Source: Gari tellinella (taxonomy: Eukaryota > Mollusca > Bivalvia > Cardiida > Psammobiidae). Taken from it: a stretch of DNA of 64,000 nucleotides. Positions 19,936-30,981 of this stretch are shown piece by piece; the first letter of the stretch is position 1, and each line of letters opens with the position of its first letter. The notes below the pieces were generated by a model, which was not told the origin of the DNA, did not search any database, and was given only the letters and a program-made list of their open reading frames with translations. Made by a program: the position numbers and the translations under genes. The stretch lies in contig OV277858.1 of assembly GCA_922989275.2 (NCBI GenBank), positions 97,636,794 through 97,700,793 of the forward strand. Reading direction: 5' to 3'.

Positions 19936-20929
19936 GAAAAAAAACTCGGGCGCGATGCCCTACTCTTGTTATAGACAGAGTTCGCTGGTTCTTTCATATG
20001 CCTAATATAAAGCAGTAACAAAGCACTGATGCATTGGACTTCGGTTTTTATAAAGTTGCTTCCCCCAAGATATGGTGTCATAAGACTTATATCTGTTTCC
20101 AAACAGGTTAGGAACTATTCTGGTCGAAAACGTCTATCGCTACAACGTTTTCGGTGTCCATCAGAACCTCCGAAGTATAGTCAAATCAGTCTTCAGTGGC
20201 GCTTTCAAGAAACGAATCCGTAGACTAATAAGTTAGCGTCTCTTATCATTGGCGACATTTTAAGGATAGAAGTTAAAAGAATTGAACAATACATAATTAT
20301 TTTCGAACTGTTATCGTACACAAACTATCTAAGCTTTTGCGCTGTAGATTTTGAGGATAATAATTCTATTTTGGTTGTATTATACGTCTATGTATAATTA
20401 GTGACTCAGGGTAGAGCCAGTATTTTCCCATATGCCATGATTTTGACAAGTTTGGTAGAACTCTGGAAAATAATGATAATGCCAAATATCTAAGACCAGT
20501 GACACTTTGTTCTTACTAGAATATTTTATTTTATTGCAATGGAAACCAGGTTTCATGCATGGTACATATTAGCTACTAATTTTCTGTACGAATCCAACAA
20601 TGCCTATTTTCATTTAAAAACATAAGTTTGCAGATTGGAAGACAAGTGGATGGACGTTTGTTCGCGCTAACATTTTTGGTATACGGGACTAGGTGACATA
20701 ACACAGAACAAAAGAAAACATTAGAGCTGTTCATTACGTTAGTCCATGTTGGGTTTATGTGGCTTTTTTGGTTTATGTGGCTTCTTTATGTGTCTTTTCA
20801 CACCTTTTAACAATGGGAAAGTCACATAAACCTGAAATGGTAGAACGTCCGTACATACGGATGGACAAAAGTAACATTATATTACCCACACTTCTGCACG
20901 GCATGACATTAAACGCATACACATCGTAA

Positions 20930-21215
20930 TTGCTGTTTACTTTGTTTCATACATAAACTCTAAAATTCTTTATTTCTATTTTGAGACAAATTCTTTTATT
21001 ACTTATTTAAAAAGTTATTTTTACGTAAAATGGCTGCCGTTTTAGTACTTTTACGTGAATTGGCTGCAATTTTTTTTCTTGATCCAAAAATAGACTTGTA
21101 TTTATATTGGAATTCCTTGACCCTGAAAACATAAGTATATATGTCAACATTTACTTTCTACCGATATCATGGATTTGAAAATTAAAATGACGGACATTAA
21201 AGAAATTATCTGGGT
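20930..21215. repeat. Copy of the 377-bp 'ATGGCNGCCATTTT' repeat
   Basis: It contains AAAATGGCTGCCGTTTTAGT, then TTGACCCTGAAAACATAAG and TATGTCAACATTTACTTTCT. The same landmarks occur in the same order in 23380-24010. Confidence 0.65.
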
Positions 21216-21434
21216 TGTCGATTCATTCGACATCACCCCAGTTTATTGATGTGGGTGAATGAATTTTATGCAGTAGTTAAATTTACGGGTCACCGGTTCT
21301 TTTCCATTCAGCTCGACAAGCCAGACATTTTCAGGAAATCTAGATGACCAAAATAAATTAAACTTCTAAACCCGCCCTCCCATTGCCCTATTTAGAATTG
21401 TATGTCGATCGGTTGTAGTTTATGCTGTATTTTA

Positions 21435-22347
21435 TGGAAGGCCGGTGCGCCATGCTAAATGCTAAATGCGAATTGCTATATGCGAAATGCTAAATGCGAA
21501 TTGAGAAATGCTAGTTTAATACAAAACTCTTAAAATGCTAAATGCTGATTGCGAAATGCGTTTTGCGAAATGCCATTTGCTAATTGCAAAAATGCTAAAT
21601 GCGAATTGCAAAAAATGCTATTCGCAAATTCCTAAATGCCAAATGCGAAGTGCTGTACTAAGGCCAAACAAACAAAAAAACATATGTTTTCGGTAACCCG
21701 ACCGACCCTAGTTTTTCCCTCCGATCCTAAACTTTTTTTTCATTTTTCGAAATTAACCATTGACATATTCAACAGGCAGACAACACATTTTATTGACATA
21801 TTTGACAAACATACAACACATTACAAAATATTATTAATTCCACCTATCATATATAAGCCACTACTTTGCCGGTTTGGTATCCCAATATTGGTTAACAATC
21901 ATACCAGATTTCAATGTTTAAGGTAAATTTGGTTTTGGGGCCTATCAATTAAATTAATAACAATTTGAATATAATTATATAAAATACTCCATCAGAAAAG
22001 TTAAATATATCATCATTATATGATTGTGTTAAAAAACACTAGGGTCGGTTTGGGTACCGGAAACCAAGGTATTTTTGTTTGGTCTTAGTACAGCAATTCG
22101 CAATTGGCATTAAGGAATTTGCGAATAGCATTTTTGCAATTCGCATTTAGCATTTTTGCAAACCGCAAATAACATTTCGCAAAACGCATTCGCAATCAGC
22201 ATTTAACATTTGGCATTTTACAAATAGCATTTAGCATTAAACACCCTTTATAGAGTTTTGTACTTAAATAGCATTTCGCAATTCGCATTTAGCATTTCGC
22301 ATTAAGCAATTCGCATTTAGCATTTAGCATGGCGCACCGGCCTTCCA
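21435..22347. mobile_element. 913-bp foldback element built from TGCTAAATGC-like motifs
   Basis: The ends are TGGAAGGCCGGTGCGCCATG and its reverse complement, flanked by TA on both sides. Arms of about 280-310 bp pair over almost their whole length. The outer part of each arm consists of reiterated short words (GCTAAATGC, GCGAAATGC, GCGAATTGC and variants). The inner part has GTACTAAGGCCAAACAAAC and ACCGACCCTAG. The loop of about 320 bp has no coding frame. The TA duplication would suit a Tc1/mariner-type mechanism, but no transposase relic is present. Confidence 0.8.
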
Positions 22348-22956
22348 TAGTATTTTGTTTGTGTTAATAACTGCATTTTCATGGGTAATAGTTTTCAGTT
22401 TCAAGGCCGAACTGAGTAAAATGCGGAAATTTTTATTCTTCTGTCTAGATGTTAATGTGGTTTTTGGCCATAATCGCAAGTCTTGCAGTTCGGTGTCTTG
22501 TTATCTGAAAGCTTGCTGTTTTTGTATCTTTACAGTTTCTTCATGACCAATATGTATTGGACAGCAGTTCGGGGTTTTCCAATTCTCTTCGTCACGGCTT
22601 CCAGTCCATATATGACGTTTTGGTAGCGTGCTCAGATTTATTCACACCACGGCAGATGTCTTATCATAACCGCGTTGATTGTCTTACTTTATTTATTTTA
22701 AAAGAATCTCATTTTTTAATATAATTCGGAGATTGTGGACAGTTCAGTTTCCTCGATTCACTATCTCTTTGCTTTTTAAAATTTATTGGTCTGAGATTCA
22801 GAGTGGCGGTTTATCTGTGGAAGCCATGGTCATTTCATGCCATTAAATAATTAATTTATACTGGTATTTGTCGTTAACTTAACCCTTTGAACCCTAGTCC
22901 CGCATATAGGCGTTCTTTTCAAACAGTGTACATGTGAATAGTACACTTGTCCTATG

Positions 22957-23022
22957 CAAACAGTGAAGACCCAGATCAGAGGGCTCCTTAAGGAGCCCTC
23001 TGATCAGGGTCTTCACTGTTTG
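22957..23022. repeat. GTCTGATC-type hairpin, TTAAGG core
   Basis: It is a perfect or near-perfect palindrome from CAAACAGTGAAGACC to GGTCTTCACTGTTTG, with the centre AGGGCTCCTTAAGGAGCCCT. Confidence 0.85.
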
Positions 23023-23379
23023 TTATAATGCCAACTTTGACAAAAACAACCCTTGAAATTCAGAAATGAACTAGACTAAAATGGAAACTGGAATTGTCCA
23101 TTTAAAGTTTCAGGGAGGAAAGAGTTAAAGCCTTAAAAAACTGTTTTTATAATTTATGCTTCTCTCGTTGTAACGATGGAAGCAAAGAGTTTTTATCCTT
23201 TGTTCGTATGAACCCATCTTTCCCTAACCGCCTTAGCTTCCATAGGTCAAATCTGATTAAGGTCTAACTTCTGAATCAATAACATTAGGACAAAAAGTGT
23301 GTTTTCATAACATTCATAATGTTAATATTTCCATATTTCAATTTGGAATAAAAATGTTTGATCATTTGTTAATATTTAG

Positions 23380-24010
23380 TTTATTTTACATAAAATGGCT
23401 ACCATTTTAGTAATTTGTACGTAAATCTGCAGCCATTTTGACCCTTTTTTCTCAAAATACAGTTTTGTTTTTATATTTTAACTTATTGACCCTGAAAATA
23501 TAGGTAAAGCTGCCAACATTTACTTTATATCCCTATTATTATTAAAAATTGAAATGGCCGCCATTTTTTAAATGGCCGCCACAGTCGCCATTGGTCAAAT
23601 CTGACAGGGGTCTAATTCTAATTTTTAAATAAACCATTATATATGTATGTATAAGCCAAATTTCATGAAATTTTTCCAATTTCCTCTGTTTTCCAATTGT
23701 ATCTACTTTGAGATGATGTATTTGATATTGTTTACTTATTTTCAAGTAAAATGACTGCATTTTTAATAATTCTTCTATTAGATATAATGCCAATCATTTC
23801 ATTTAGTTTCTTCAAAATACAGACTCGTGATTATATCTGAACTCAGTGACCCTGAAAACAGAGGTATATATGCCGACATTAACTTTCTTCCACTATTATC
23901 AAACAAGCTACAAAGATTTGAAAATTGAAATGGCGGCCATTTTTAAAATGGCCGCCACAGTCACCATAGGTCAAATCTGACTGGGTCCCGTTTTTAGATA
24001 AACCGTAATA
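23380..24010. repeat. Tandem repeat of about 377 bp with GCCGCCATTTTT palindromes
   Basis: The palindromic marker ATGGCCGCCATTTTTTAAATG and GGCCGCCACAGTC occurs at about 23551 and 23928. Each is followed by a GGTCAAATCTGAC segment and preceded by GACCCTGAAAA. The 83-codon minus-strand frame here lies wholly within the repeat and is not a gene. Confidence 0.75.
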
Positions 24011-24454
24011 GGTCAAAGTAAGTGTGTGGCTAATTTCATAGGTGTATAAAAATGCACGATTCGGCCAGAAACCGGCCTTAATCCTCCGGACTTTAAGTTA
24101 ATATATAATTGATTTGAACGTCGATATCAGTGGAAATGGTCGTTGACACTAGTAGGCACTAATTGAGCTTAATAAATGCCAGCTGGCATGCTGTCATTAC
24201 TTAAAAGTGTTAGTAAATAATAAATCCGCGCTTTAACTATGATATATGGATATACATGTATTCAACTTAAGCAAAGTCGACATCATGAAATCCATCGTAG
24301 AAGTTCTGAAAACCGAGTTAAGCGACTATAGTCCTTTCTCCCATAGAAGCGACATTTAGCGCATTCATTTTATTCCTACGCTAAAGAAAATAGTACCAAT
24401 AATTATTTATAGTCATGAATATAAGAAATATATAAATATAAGAAATATTTTTTT

Positions 24455-24579
24455 ATTCTAGCAAGTGGTTTAAAGCAGGCTGTCTATCTTATTTATTTTA
24501 ATTTTATGCCGCTGAAAGTAAAGCAGAATTGGCCTTATGGAGTATTCTGCTTTACTTTCAACCTGCTTTAAGTAGTCAC
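24455..24579. repeat. CTTAAAGCAGG-type hairpin with an interruption
   Basis: The arms TTTAAAGCAGGCTG...CTGAAAGTAAAGCAGAATT and TTCTGCTTTACTTTCAACCTGCTTTAA pair. The left arm contains about 30 extra bases rich in T. Confidence 0.65.
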
Positions 24580-24835
24580 TTCTCTTTTGAAACTAGAAAC
24601 ATGCTATGGGGTATAAGGAGTGTATGTATTTTCAACATTTGTCACTTTGTCAGTTCAATTAGATCTATCTCTCAAACAGATACATCATACGTTTCTCTAA
24701 CAATCTGTCTTTCGACAACTTTTCTATAATTCAAAGCTTGGTCGCCGTTTCTGTGACAATGAAATATACCGGCAAATTACTCATGATGATTTATCGCCTT
24801 TTTTTTATTCAACGTCGGCAACAAAATCAAAAGTA

Positions 24836-25032
24836 GAGTAGAACCTCTCTATTACGACCACTAAGCTGTGTCAAATACTAGTCGTTTAAGACAGGTGGTT
24901 GCTTAAAGCAATGTGAAAGTGAAACAGAAAGCTCCTACTGTTTCACTTCCACATTGCTTTAAGCTGTCACCTGTACTTTATACAAACAAATAACGTTATC
25001 TTTAGTGGTCGTAATAGAGAGGTTCTACTGTA
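24836..25032. mobile_element. Foldback element of the ACAGTAAAACCTC family
   Basis: The ends are AGTAGAACCTCTCTATTACG and CGTAATAGAGAGGTTCTACT. Inside is a hairpin around CAGAAAGCTCCTACTGTTTC, shorter than in the copies at 13880 and 45329. Confidence 0.7.
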
Positions 25033-25039
25033 GGGTTGA

Positions 25040-25400
25040 AGCTTTGTAAAAGACGCAGAACTGAAACCCCTCTCTACAACTATACCCAGTGGGAGACAAA
25101 AATTGTGTGTTGTTCGGAGGGAGTCGTTATAGGGAGTGAAAATGGTTTCCATTTGCAAACAGTTAGAATCCAGATCAGACGCCGCGTTCAAGCTGTTTGT
25201 CACTCGTCATTTTGTTTTTTCTGTCAAAATGTCTAATATGTAACTTTGAGAAAAACAGCAGACGACAATTTCAAGCACAAGATTTTGCAGCCTTAAAATG
25301 TTGGAATAATTGTCTTGTTTGGAGAACAGCGTCAAACATTGTTGTAAGGAGGGAATCCTTGTTGATAGGGTCGTTGTTCGGAGGGGACACTGTGATGCGA
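25040..25400. mobile_element. Rearranged copy of the TACAGTGCTCCC family
   Basis: It contains in reverse order the GTTGTTCGGAGGG, GTTATAGGGAG and GTTGTAAGGAGGGAATC segments seen in 3459-3821 and 35669-35994. The embedded hairpin is truncated: only AACAGTTAGAATCCAGATCAG and ACGCCGCG remain before AAGCTGTTTG. Confidence 0.5.
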
Positions 25401-25629
25401 CAGACGCTGTGTATATCTGAATCAAACCTGTTTTCAAATCACAGAAACGCTAATTCAGCATAGTTTGGGCTGTATAGTTTAAACTTTTAGTTTAACCCAA
25501 TTTATGCCTGGATATTACAATGAACTCTCCCTATGTGCTTACTGGAAGATTTCATCATAGATATACAATGGTGATCTAAGAACACTGCAATGTTTTTTTC
25601 AATACGGCAGAACATTTCATATGCAATAG

Positions 25630-25694
25630 CAAACAGTGTAGCCCCTGGTGAGACGACGCATAACGCGGCGTCTCAATGGGGTCTCCATTGTTTT
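25630..25694. repeat. GTCTGATC-type hairpin, diverged
   Basis: The centre GAGACGACGCATAACGCGGCGTCTC is flanked by CAAACAGTGTAGCCCC and GGGGTCTCCATTGTTT. Confidence 0.7.
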
Positions 25695-25774
25695 ACATTG
25701 TCTCCTTTTACCCTTTCCCCAGTTAAAGCGCCTTTTAGTTTATGTAATTTATTCCGTCACTGAAGAAAATAGAT

Positions 25775-25960
25775 CTACAGTCGAACCTGCCTTAGTGACC
25801 GTCTGTTTTAAGAGACTACCTGTCATATGTGACCTTACTTGAGGCCCCCAACGGTTTTTACTATATATTGACCCTGAATTAAGAGACAACCTGTCTTATG
25901 TGACAAGTGACCATGAAGTGTGACTCCCTTCGGCAATTATCACCCTGTATTTAAAGACTT
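25775..25960. repeat. ACAGTCGAACCTG-type repeat
   Basis: It starts ACAGTCGAACCTGCCTTAG and carries AAGAGACTACCTGTCATATG. The same segments lie at 29145-29232, where the far end reads CAGGTTTGACTGT, the inverted counterpart. It is a diverged TIR element, and its right limit is uncertain. Confidence 0.5.
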
Positions 25961-26160
25961 TAAGGTAGTGTTTTAACACTTTCTAGCACATGGTCAAACA
26001 TTTATGGTTTAACAATTAGTTATTTGATGAGTGACATTAACACATATGAGTGTTTACTTAAGAGTCATTGTAGGAAATAAATTAAAATGAGTTTATAAAC
26101 TAGTGATAGATCTTGTTAAATGTGTGTAAATTGTAAATACATGTACATGTATGTATTTAA

Positions 26161-28620
26161 GAACAGAACAGAACAGATCTTTATTTCAACTTGTACATAA
26201 GCGTACCTCGTTGATACAATCATTATACATACACGTATGTATAACGGTCACATAATATGCATACATGATAATATATTATCTAAACAGAGCATAATATCAG
26301 AAAGTGAAAATATCATTTAGTTCATTAACATGAAATTCCATAATATGATAATCTTAATTTCTTTACAAAATAAGTTTATAAGAATTTAAAGATATATATA
26401 TTTTTTATTTTGTTACAAAGTAAATTTGAAATGAGTTTAAACTGTATTTCCAGCTAACAATTTTCGTCTATTAAGAAATAAACTTGGTAAGATTGTTGAG
26501 TACAACTTTGTTAGTAGACTGCATCAACTGACAAAATTTTACAAAACTTGGTCTTACATAAAAGTATTTCTTTATCAATTGATTTCGTAAATCACTGTAC
26601 ACATGTACTGAACAGACCATTATGAAGTGAAACTCATCTTCAATGTCTCGCTTTTCACACATATCACAATATCTTTCATTCCTCGGTATACTATTTCTAC
26701 CATATCTGCCCGTTTCTATTATGAGAGGATGTGAAGACAGTCGTATTTTTGTTAAATAAAAATTAGATGTCTGGGTACCATATCCAAATAAGGTTCAATT
26801 TCGAAATTCAATTTAAAATGTTTGTATGAATATAAAACTCCACTCGCAGAAACGTTTTCGTTCCAAGTTTATATAAAACAATCTATAGCTCTTCTTTTAA
26901 AGACCAAATGAAAAGATTTCGGATTAACGTTCATTGGAGTTTGCCAAACATATGCAAAACCATACTCTTCTAACAGAGACTTAACATTAGTAACCCAGTT
27001 CTTTTACCACGCATGCAGTCTTCTAGTAACATATTGTATACAGTAGACAAAATAACGTTTTCAACAACAAGTTTAAACCAATACTTTAAAATTCTTGTAT
27101 ATCGATTTATATACAGAGAGTATCTACCTAATTCCCCATAGATACCGAAAGAAGATGTACTTTTCTTAAGGTGCAACAAGTTCTTATAGAATTTTAAATG
27201 TATTCTCTCAATTTGCTTAGATTTTGTGTACCCCATATTTCGCAATTATAGTTCAAGATAGCATCGACAAAGGCGTCAAATAATTGGCATATAACACTTG
27301 TTTTTAAGTCAATATCCCTTATGTTTACCATTAACGTATTAAGAGCCCGCAATCCTTTCCCTGATAAAAACTCTTGATTAAGTGCAAACTTTCCTGTATA
27401 ATTAAATACTGTGCCTAAATAGTTAAAATCATTAACAATTTCAATATTTTCATCCCCGTAAACCCACTTTTCATCTTCTTTTAACCCTCACCTCTTCCTA
27501 AATACCATTATCTTTGTCTTACTACAATTGACTTCTAATCCCCAGCTATCACAGTATTCTTTTAATCTATCTAACTTTCGCTGCAAATCTAAAGGAGAAA
27601 CACCAAAAACAACCTGATCATCGGCAAATAATAAAATAACTAACTAAAGGTCACCAATTTCAATACCACCATGATCTGGATCTTACAGAAATAACTCTAA
27701 GTCTTCTAAAAACATAGAAAACATAATCGGCGAATTTATCTCCCCTTGCATAAGTCCAATATAATTGTTGAAATAGTCTGAGTATGAGTTACCCTTCCTT
27801 ACACAAGTCTTGACTTTAGTATACATGTCTTTTATAATGCGTAAAATGTTACCGTTAACTCCGAGTCGATACATTTTAAGCCATAAACTATTTCTATTAA
27901 TACTGTCAAATGCTCACTTTAAATCAATAAATGCACAATATAGTCTGTTATTTGTATTCAAAGTTTTCTGTATAATTGCTTGAAGTATAAAGTCTGCATC
28001 AACCGTAGATCGTCCAGGTCTAAAGCCAAACTGCGAGTCAGAAATAATATTATTTTCCTCACACCATTTAGACATTCTATTATTTAAGACACCGGTAAAT
28101 ATTTTTGCTAAACAGCTTATCAGAGCAATACCACGATAATATGAAACGTCTTCACGGTCACCCTTTTTAAACAAAGGTACAACTATAGTCTCCGTCCACG
28201 AGTCAGAGTAAATACCAGAGTTAAATATAGCATTAAAAAGATCACACAAGTGCGACCCAATTATGTTCATGGACTCTATAAAATATTAATTTATTAAATA
28301 ATCCCCACCCATAGCCTTTCCATGCTTTAATTTATTCACCACTACTTGAATTCGTTAACAGTTATCTCGGAATTTAACTCGTCAAAGTTACAGCTTGTAT
28401 TGTTAAAATCAAACTCAGAACAGAACGCATCAGCTTCAACATTTTCGTTATGTACATTATTTCCCATTAAGTCTTTAAAGTAGTTAAAATATTCCTCAAT
28501 GTTTATATTATTATCTGCAGATGACCTCTTGCGAAACATTGACCAAAAATCTTTGGGTTTAGAATGTCGTAAATTTTCCATTTCCTTTATCTTTTTATTT
28601 TTAAGCCTAATCAATTATTA
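26161..28620 (-). mobile_element. Non-LTR retrotransposon (LINE), 5'-truncated and mutated
   Basis: Read on the minus strand, it has a linker with SKPKDFWSMFRKRSS (28342-28614), a reverse transcriptase (27914-28270: VPLFKKGDREDVSYYRGIAL, QFGFRPGRSTVDADF, CAFIDLK), the GLMQGEINSPIMFSMFLEDLE block (27683-27874), LDRLKEYCDSWGLEVNCSKT near 27500-27600, a GYTKSKQIERIHLKFYKNLL segment (26970-27245) and a C-terminal CEKRDIEDEFHFIMVC motif (26471-26662). Several stops and frameshifts separate these. The endonuclease is missing. The 3' end carries AAATAAAGATCTGTTC with a short (TGTTC)n tail at 26161-26180. The clade was not resolved. Confidence 0.9.
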
Positions 28621-28840
28621 AATTATACAATTCTAATTTAATAAAAATGTCATTTAAACATCTTACTGTATGAGTAAGATACAGAGGGTATCTACCTAAT
28701 TCCCCAAAGATACCGAAAGAAGATGTACTTTTCTTAAGGTGCAACAAGTTCTTATAGAATTTTAAATGTATTCTACAAATTTGCTTAGATTTTGTGTACC
28801 CCCATATTTCGCAATTATAGTTCAAGATAACATTAATGAG
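28607..28840 (-). mobile_element. Misplaced duplicate of an internal LINE segment
   Basis: This block repeats, almost exactly, the GYTKSKQI...HLKFYKNLLHLKKSTSSFGI segment found at 27125-27245, but it sits at the 5' side of the LINE. Its end runs straight into the linker region. It is either a second truncated copy or a rearrangement on insertion. Confidence 0.75.
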
Positions 28841-29291
28841 CTTCTATTATTACTTTAATAAAATATCTTCTGATTAATTATTGTATAGCACATGTATCAA
28901 AGTATGCATATACCACACTTGTCACATTTGCTTCAAGCTTACAATTAGGTACACTATGTTTGTTGAAAATGAGTTTCATATACAAATTATGTTTTTCAAA
29001 TGCATTTAAGTTACAGAGTATTTTAAATGTATTTAATTCTTAGTTCATTATTTAATTCAAATTATTCCAGTTATTATATTAATTGAATCATAAATAGCTA
29101 CCACACATATGCAGATGTACATAATAAATTGCACTACATCAAAAGTGTACCTGTTTTAAGAGACTACCTGTCATATGTGACCTTATTTGCGAAGTCCCAT
29201 GGAAGGTCTCTTAATACAGGTTTGACTGTAGTTCCAATTTATACGGTCATAAACATGACTAAAATAAATATTTTCTATATTCTTGCAGACG

Positions 29292-29369
29292 GTAGCTTAA
29301 AGCAGGCTTAAAGTAAATCAGAATGCGCATTAAGGCGCATTCTGCTTTATGTTTAAACCGCTTTAAGTT
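29292..29369. repeat. CTTAAAGCAGG-type hairpin
   Basis: Arms TAGCTTAAAGCAGGCTTAAAG and TTTAAACCGCTTTAAG flank the centre AATGCGCATTAAGGCGCATT. The adjacent 29145-29232 is a copy of the ACAGTCGAACCTG repeat. Confidence 0.7.
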
Positions 29370-29564
29370 GGTGTATGTGTTCAAAACTAGAAACGGGTTA
29401 TTGGGTAATAGACAATAGGCTTAACAGGTTTAACATGATGCAAGTACGTGTGTCTGCTTATGAATAAAATGTGAAAGTTTAACCTATAACAGGAGTGTGA
29501 AATAACTTACAGTTTACATTAATCTTAACCCCTTCAGTGCAAAGTTCGACAGCAATAACATTTG

Positions 29565-29631
29565 CAAACAGTTTGTATCCGTTGTGCAGACGCTGCGTAA
29601 CGAGGTGTCTGATCAGGATCTAAACTGTTTG
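29565..29631. repeat. GTCTGATC-type hairpin, left arm worn
   Basis: CAAACAGTTTGTATCC pairs with GGATCTAAACTGTTTG. The centre CAGACGCTGCGTAACGAGGTGTCTG has several mismatches. Confidence 0.7.
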
Positions 29632-29804
29632 GCACTCATGTTAGGGTTTTAAATCAAAAGGAGTGATATTCTACACTTTAAATATTTATATTATAAATGC
29701 AGACTTTTTTTTCTCAATCAGACGACATTATGGCAGCGCGTGTGTTAGAGGGGTTTGACGTGTTAATACCTTTACTGTCTTATCTCGAGTACAATAATTA
29801 TTTA

Positions 29805-29869
29805 CAAACATTTTAAATCCTGATCAGACGCCGCGTAACGCGGCGTCTGATCACGATCCAAGCTGTTTG
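29805..29869. repeat. GTCTGATC-type hairpin, perfect centre
   Basis: The centre TGATCAGACGCCGCG and CGCGGCGTCTGATCA is fully complementary around TAA. The outer arms CAAACATTTTAAATCC and GATCCAAGCTGTTTG have diverged. Confidence 0.8.
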
Positions 29870-30218
29870 ACACTCATTTCATTATTTCTGAAGTCAATAT
29901 ACCTAAAATTTAAATATCAGAGTTAAAAGCAGACGTCAATTGTTTAGAATTGATGACGTCATGGCAGTGAAAGGGCAGAAGACATTAACTCTTTGAAAGC
30001 CAATAACTAGCTAGATATCCAACGTGTCAAGCACGTGACTAGCGCGAAAGGCATTAATAACATATTGTGCGACCAATATGTTACATGGGTAACCGAAGTT
30101 CTTGCCCAACAAATACGTTTTACTCAACAAACTGATACCAGTTCTAAACAGTTTGAAGCCATACAAAACGCCGAGTAATTTGGCGTTTAATTAGGCTCAA
30201 AACTACTTAATATTTAAT

Positions 30219-30409
30219 TATAGTCGAAACACGATACTCGCTTAAACCGAACATACCAGTATGTCATGAGTTTAATTTCGATAAATCGATCTCGTTTAAG
30301 TGGAACATATCCTTATTTCAAAGTTAAAACATGGCTAAGCCACGTTTTAAATTTGAAATATAGATATGTTCGAACTAACGCAAGTTCGAATTATCGAGTT
30401 TCGACTGTA
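30219..30409. mobile_element. TATAGTCGAAAC-ended MITE
   Basis: The ends TATAGTCGAAACACGATA and TATCGAGTTTCGACTGTA are inverted repeats. The interior contains a further palindrome-like TTCGATAAATCGATCTCGTT and TTCGAACTAACGCAAGTTCG. It ends about 175 bp before the start codon of the PAN/sushi gene. Confidence 0.65.
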
Positions 30410-30585
30410 TTAAAATCATCTTCAACAAATTTAAAAAATATATCAATCGTATAGTATTATTATAGTATTATATCGAGTGTGCGTTTTATTTCGTGTAAAC
30501 AGGATAGAACTTTGTAGTTCCCCACGTGTAAGTCCTACTTGATTCATTTGTACATGTAGATTCGGCCAGTCATGTGACCAACGCC

Positions 30586-30981
30586 ATGAGAAAGGGAACC
30601 ATCAACAGGGCCAGTCTGATAACGGCAAGCAATGTTTGCAAGGGTACAAACCAAATTGTCGAAAGATCATTTTCCTCTGTGTGCATGCTGATCATTGCAT
30701 TCCTTGTCTTATCTGTACAGTCTGTTAACAGACAAAACAAGCTCAGTTTCGAACGCAAGTGTAACTATTGGAATCCGAATGGCGCCAATCTGTATGGTCT
30801 GAGCCTGGAACACTGCAAGAAAGAATGTGGCCTAAGACCTAGCTGTCATTCGGTAGGCTATTTCAGAAAGGAACAAAAATGTACACTCTTACCGAAAGGT
30901 GACACGTTGAACACAACGGAAGGACGCATCACAGCGGGAGATCGAACATGTGTTCTTCTACGGAAAGATGACATCAACACC
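30586..30981 (+). CDS. PAN/sushi gene exon 1
   Basis: It starts at ATG 30586; the frame is open upstream to a stop at 30529, so no earlier in-frame ATG exists in this exon. The donor ACC|GTGAGTATG is near consensus and phase 0. It encodes the hydrophobic segment CMLIIAFLVLSVQSV and a full six-cysteine PAN domain. An N-glycosylation sequon lies at residue 109. A second possible start at the Met of CMLIIAF would give a shorter signal peptide. An acceptor-like TACATGTAG at 30559 leaves room for an upstream noncoding exon. Confidence 0.75.

Larger units (their letters stand above)
16621..30585. other. Intergenic region between HAL and the PAN/sushi gene
   Basis: About 14 kb lie between two divergently oriented genes. 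Beyond the repeats listed separately I saw no convincing host exon. Bases 18030-19800 (apart from a 55-base match at 18498-18552 to 43480-43520), 20230-20930, 24030-24450, 25960-26160 and 28850-29140 are AT-rich sequence without a call. The 5' end of the PAN/sushi transcript could lie here. Confidence 0.6.
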
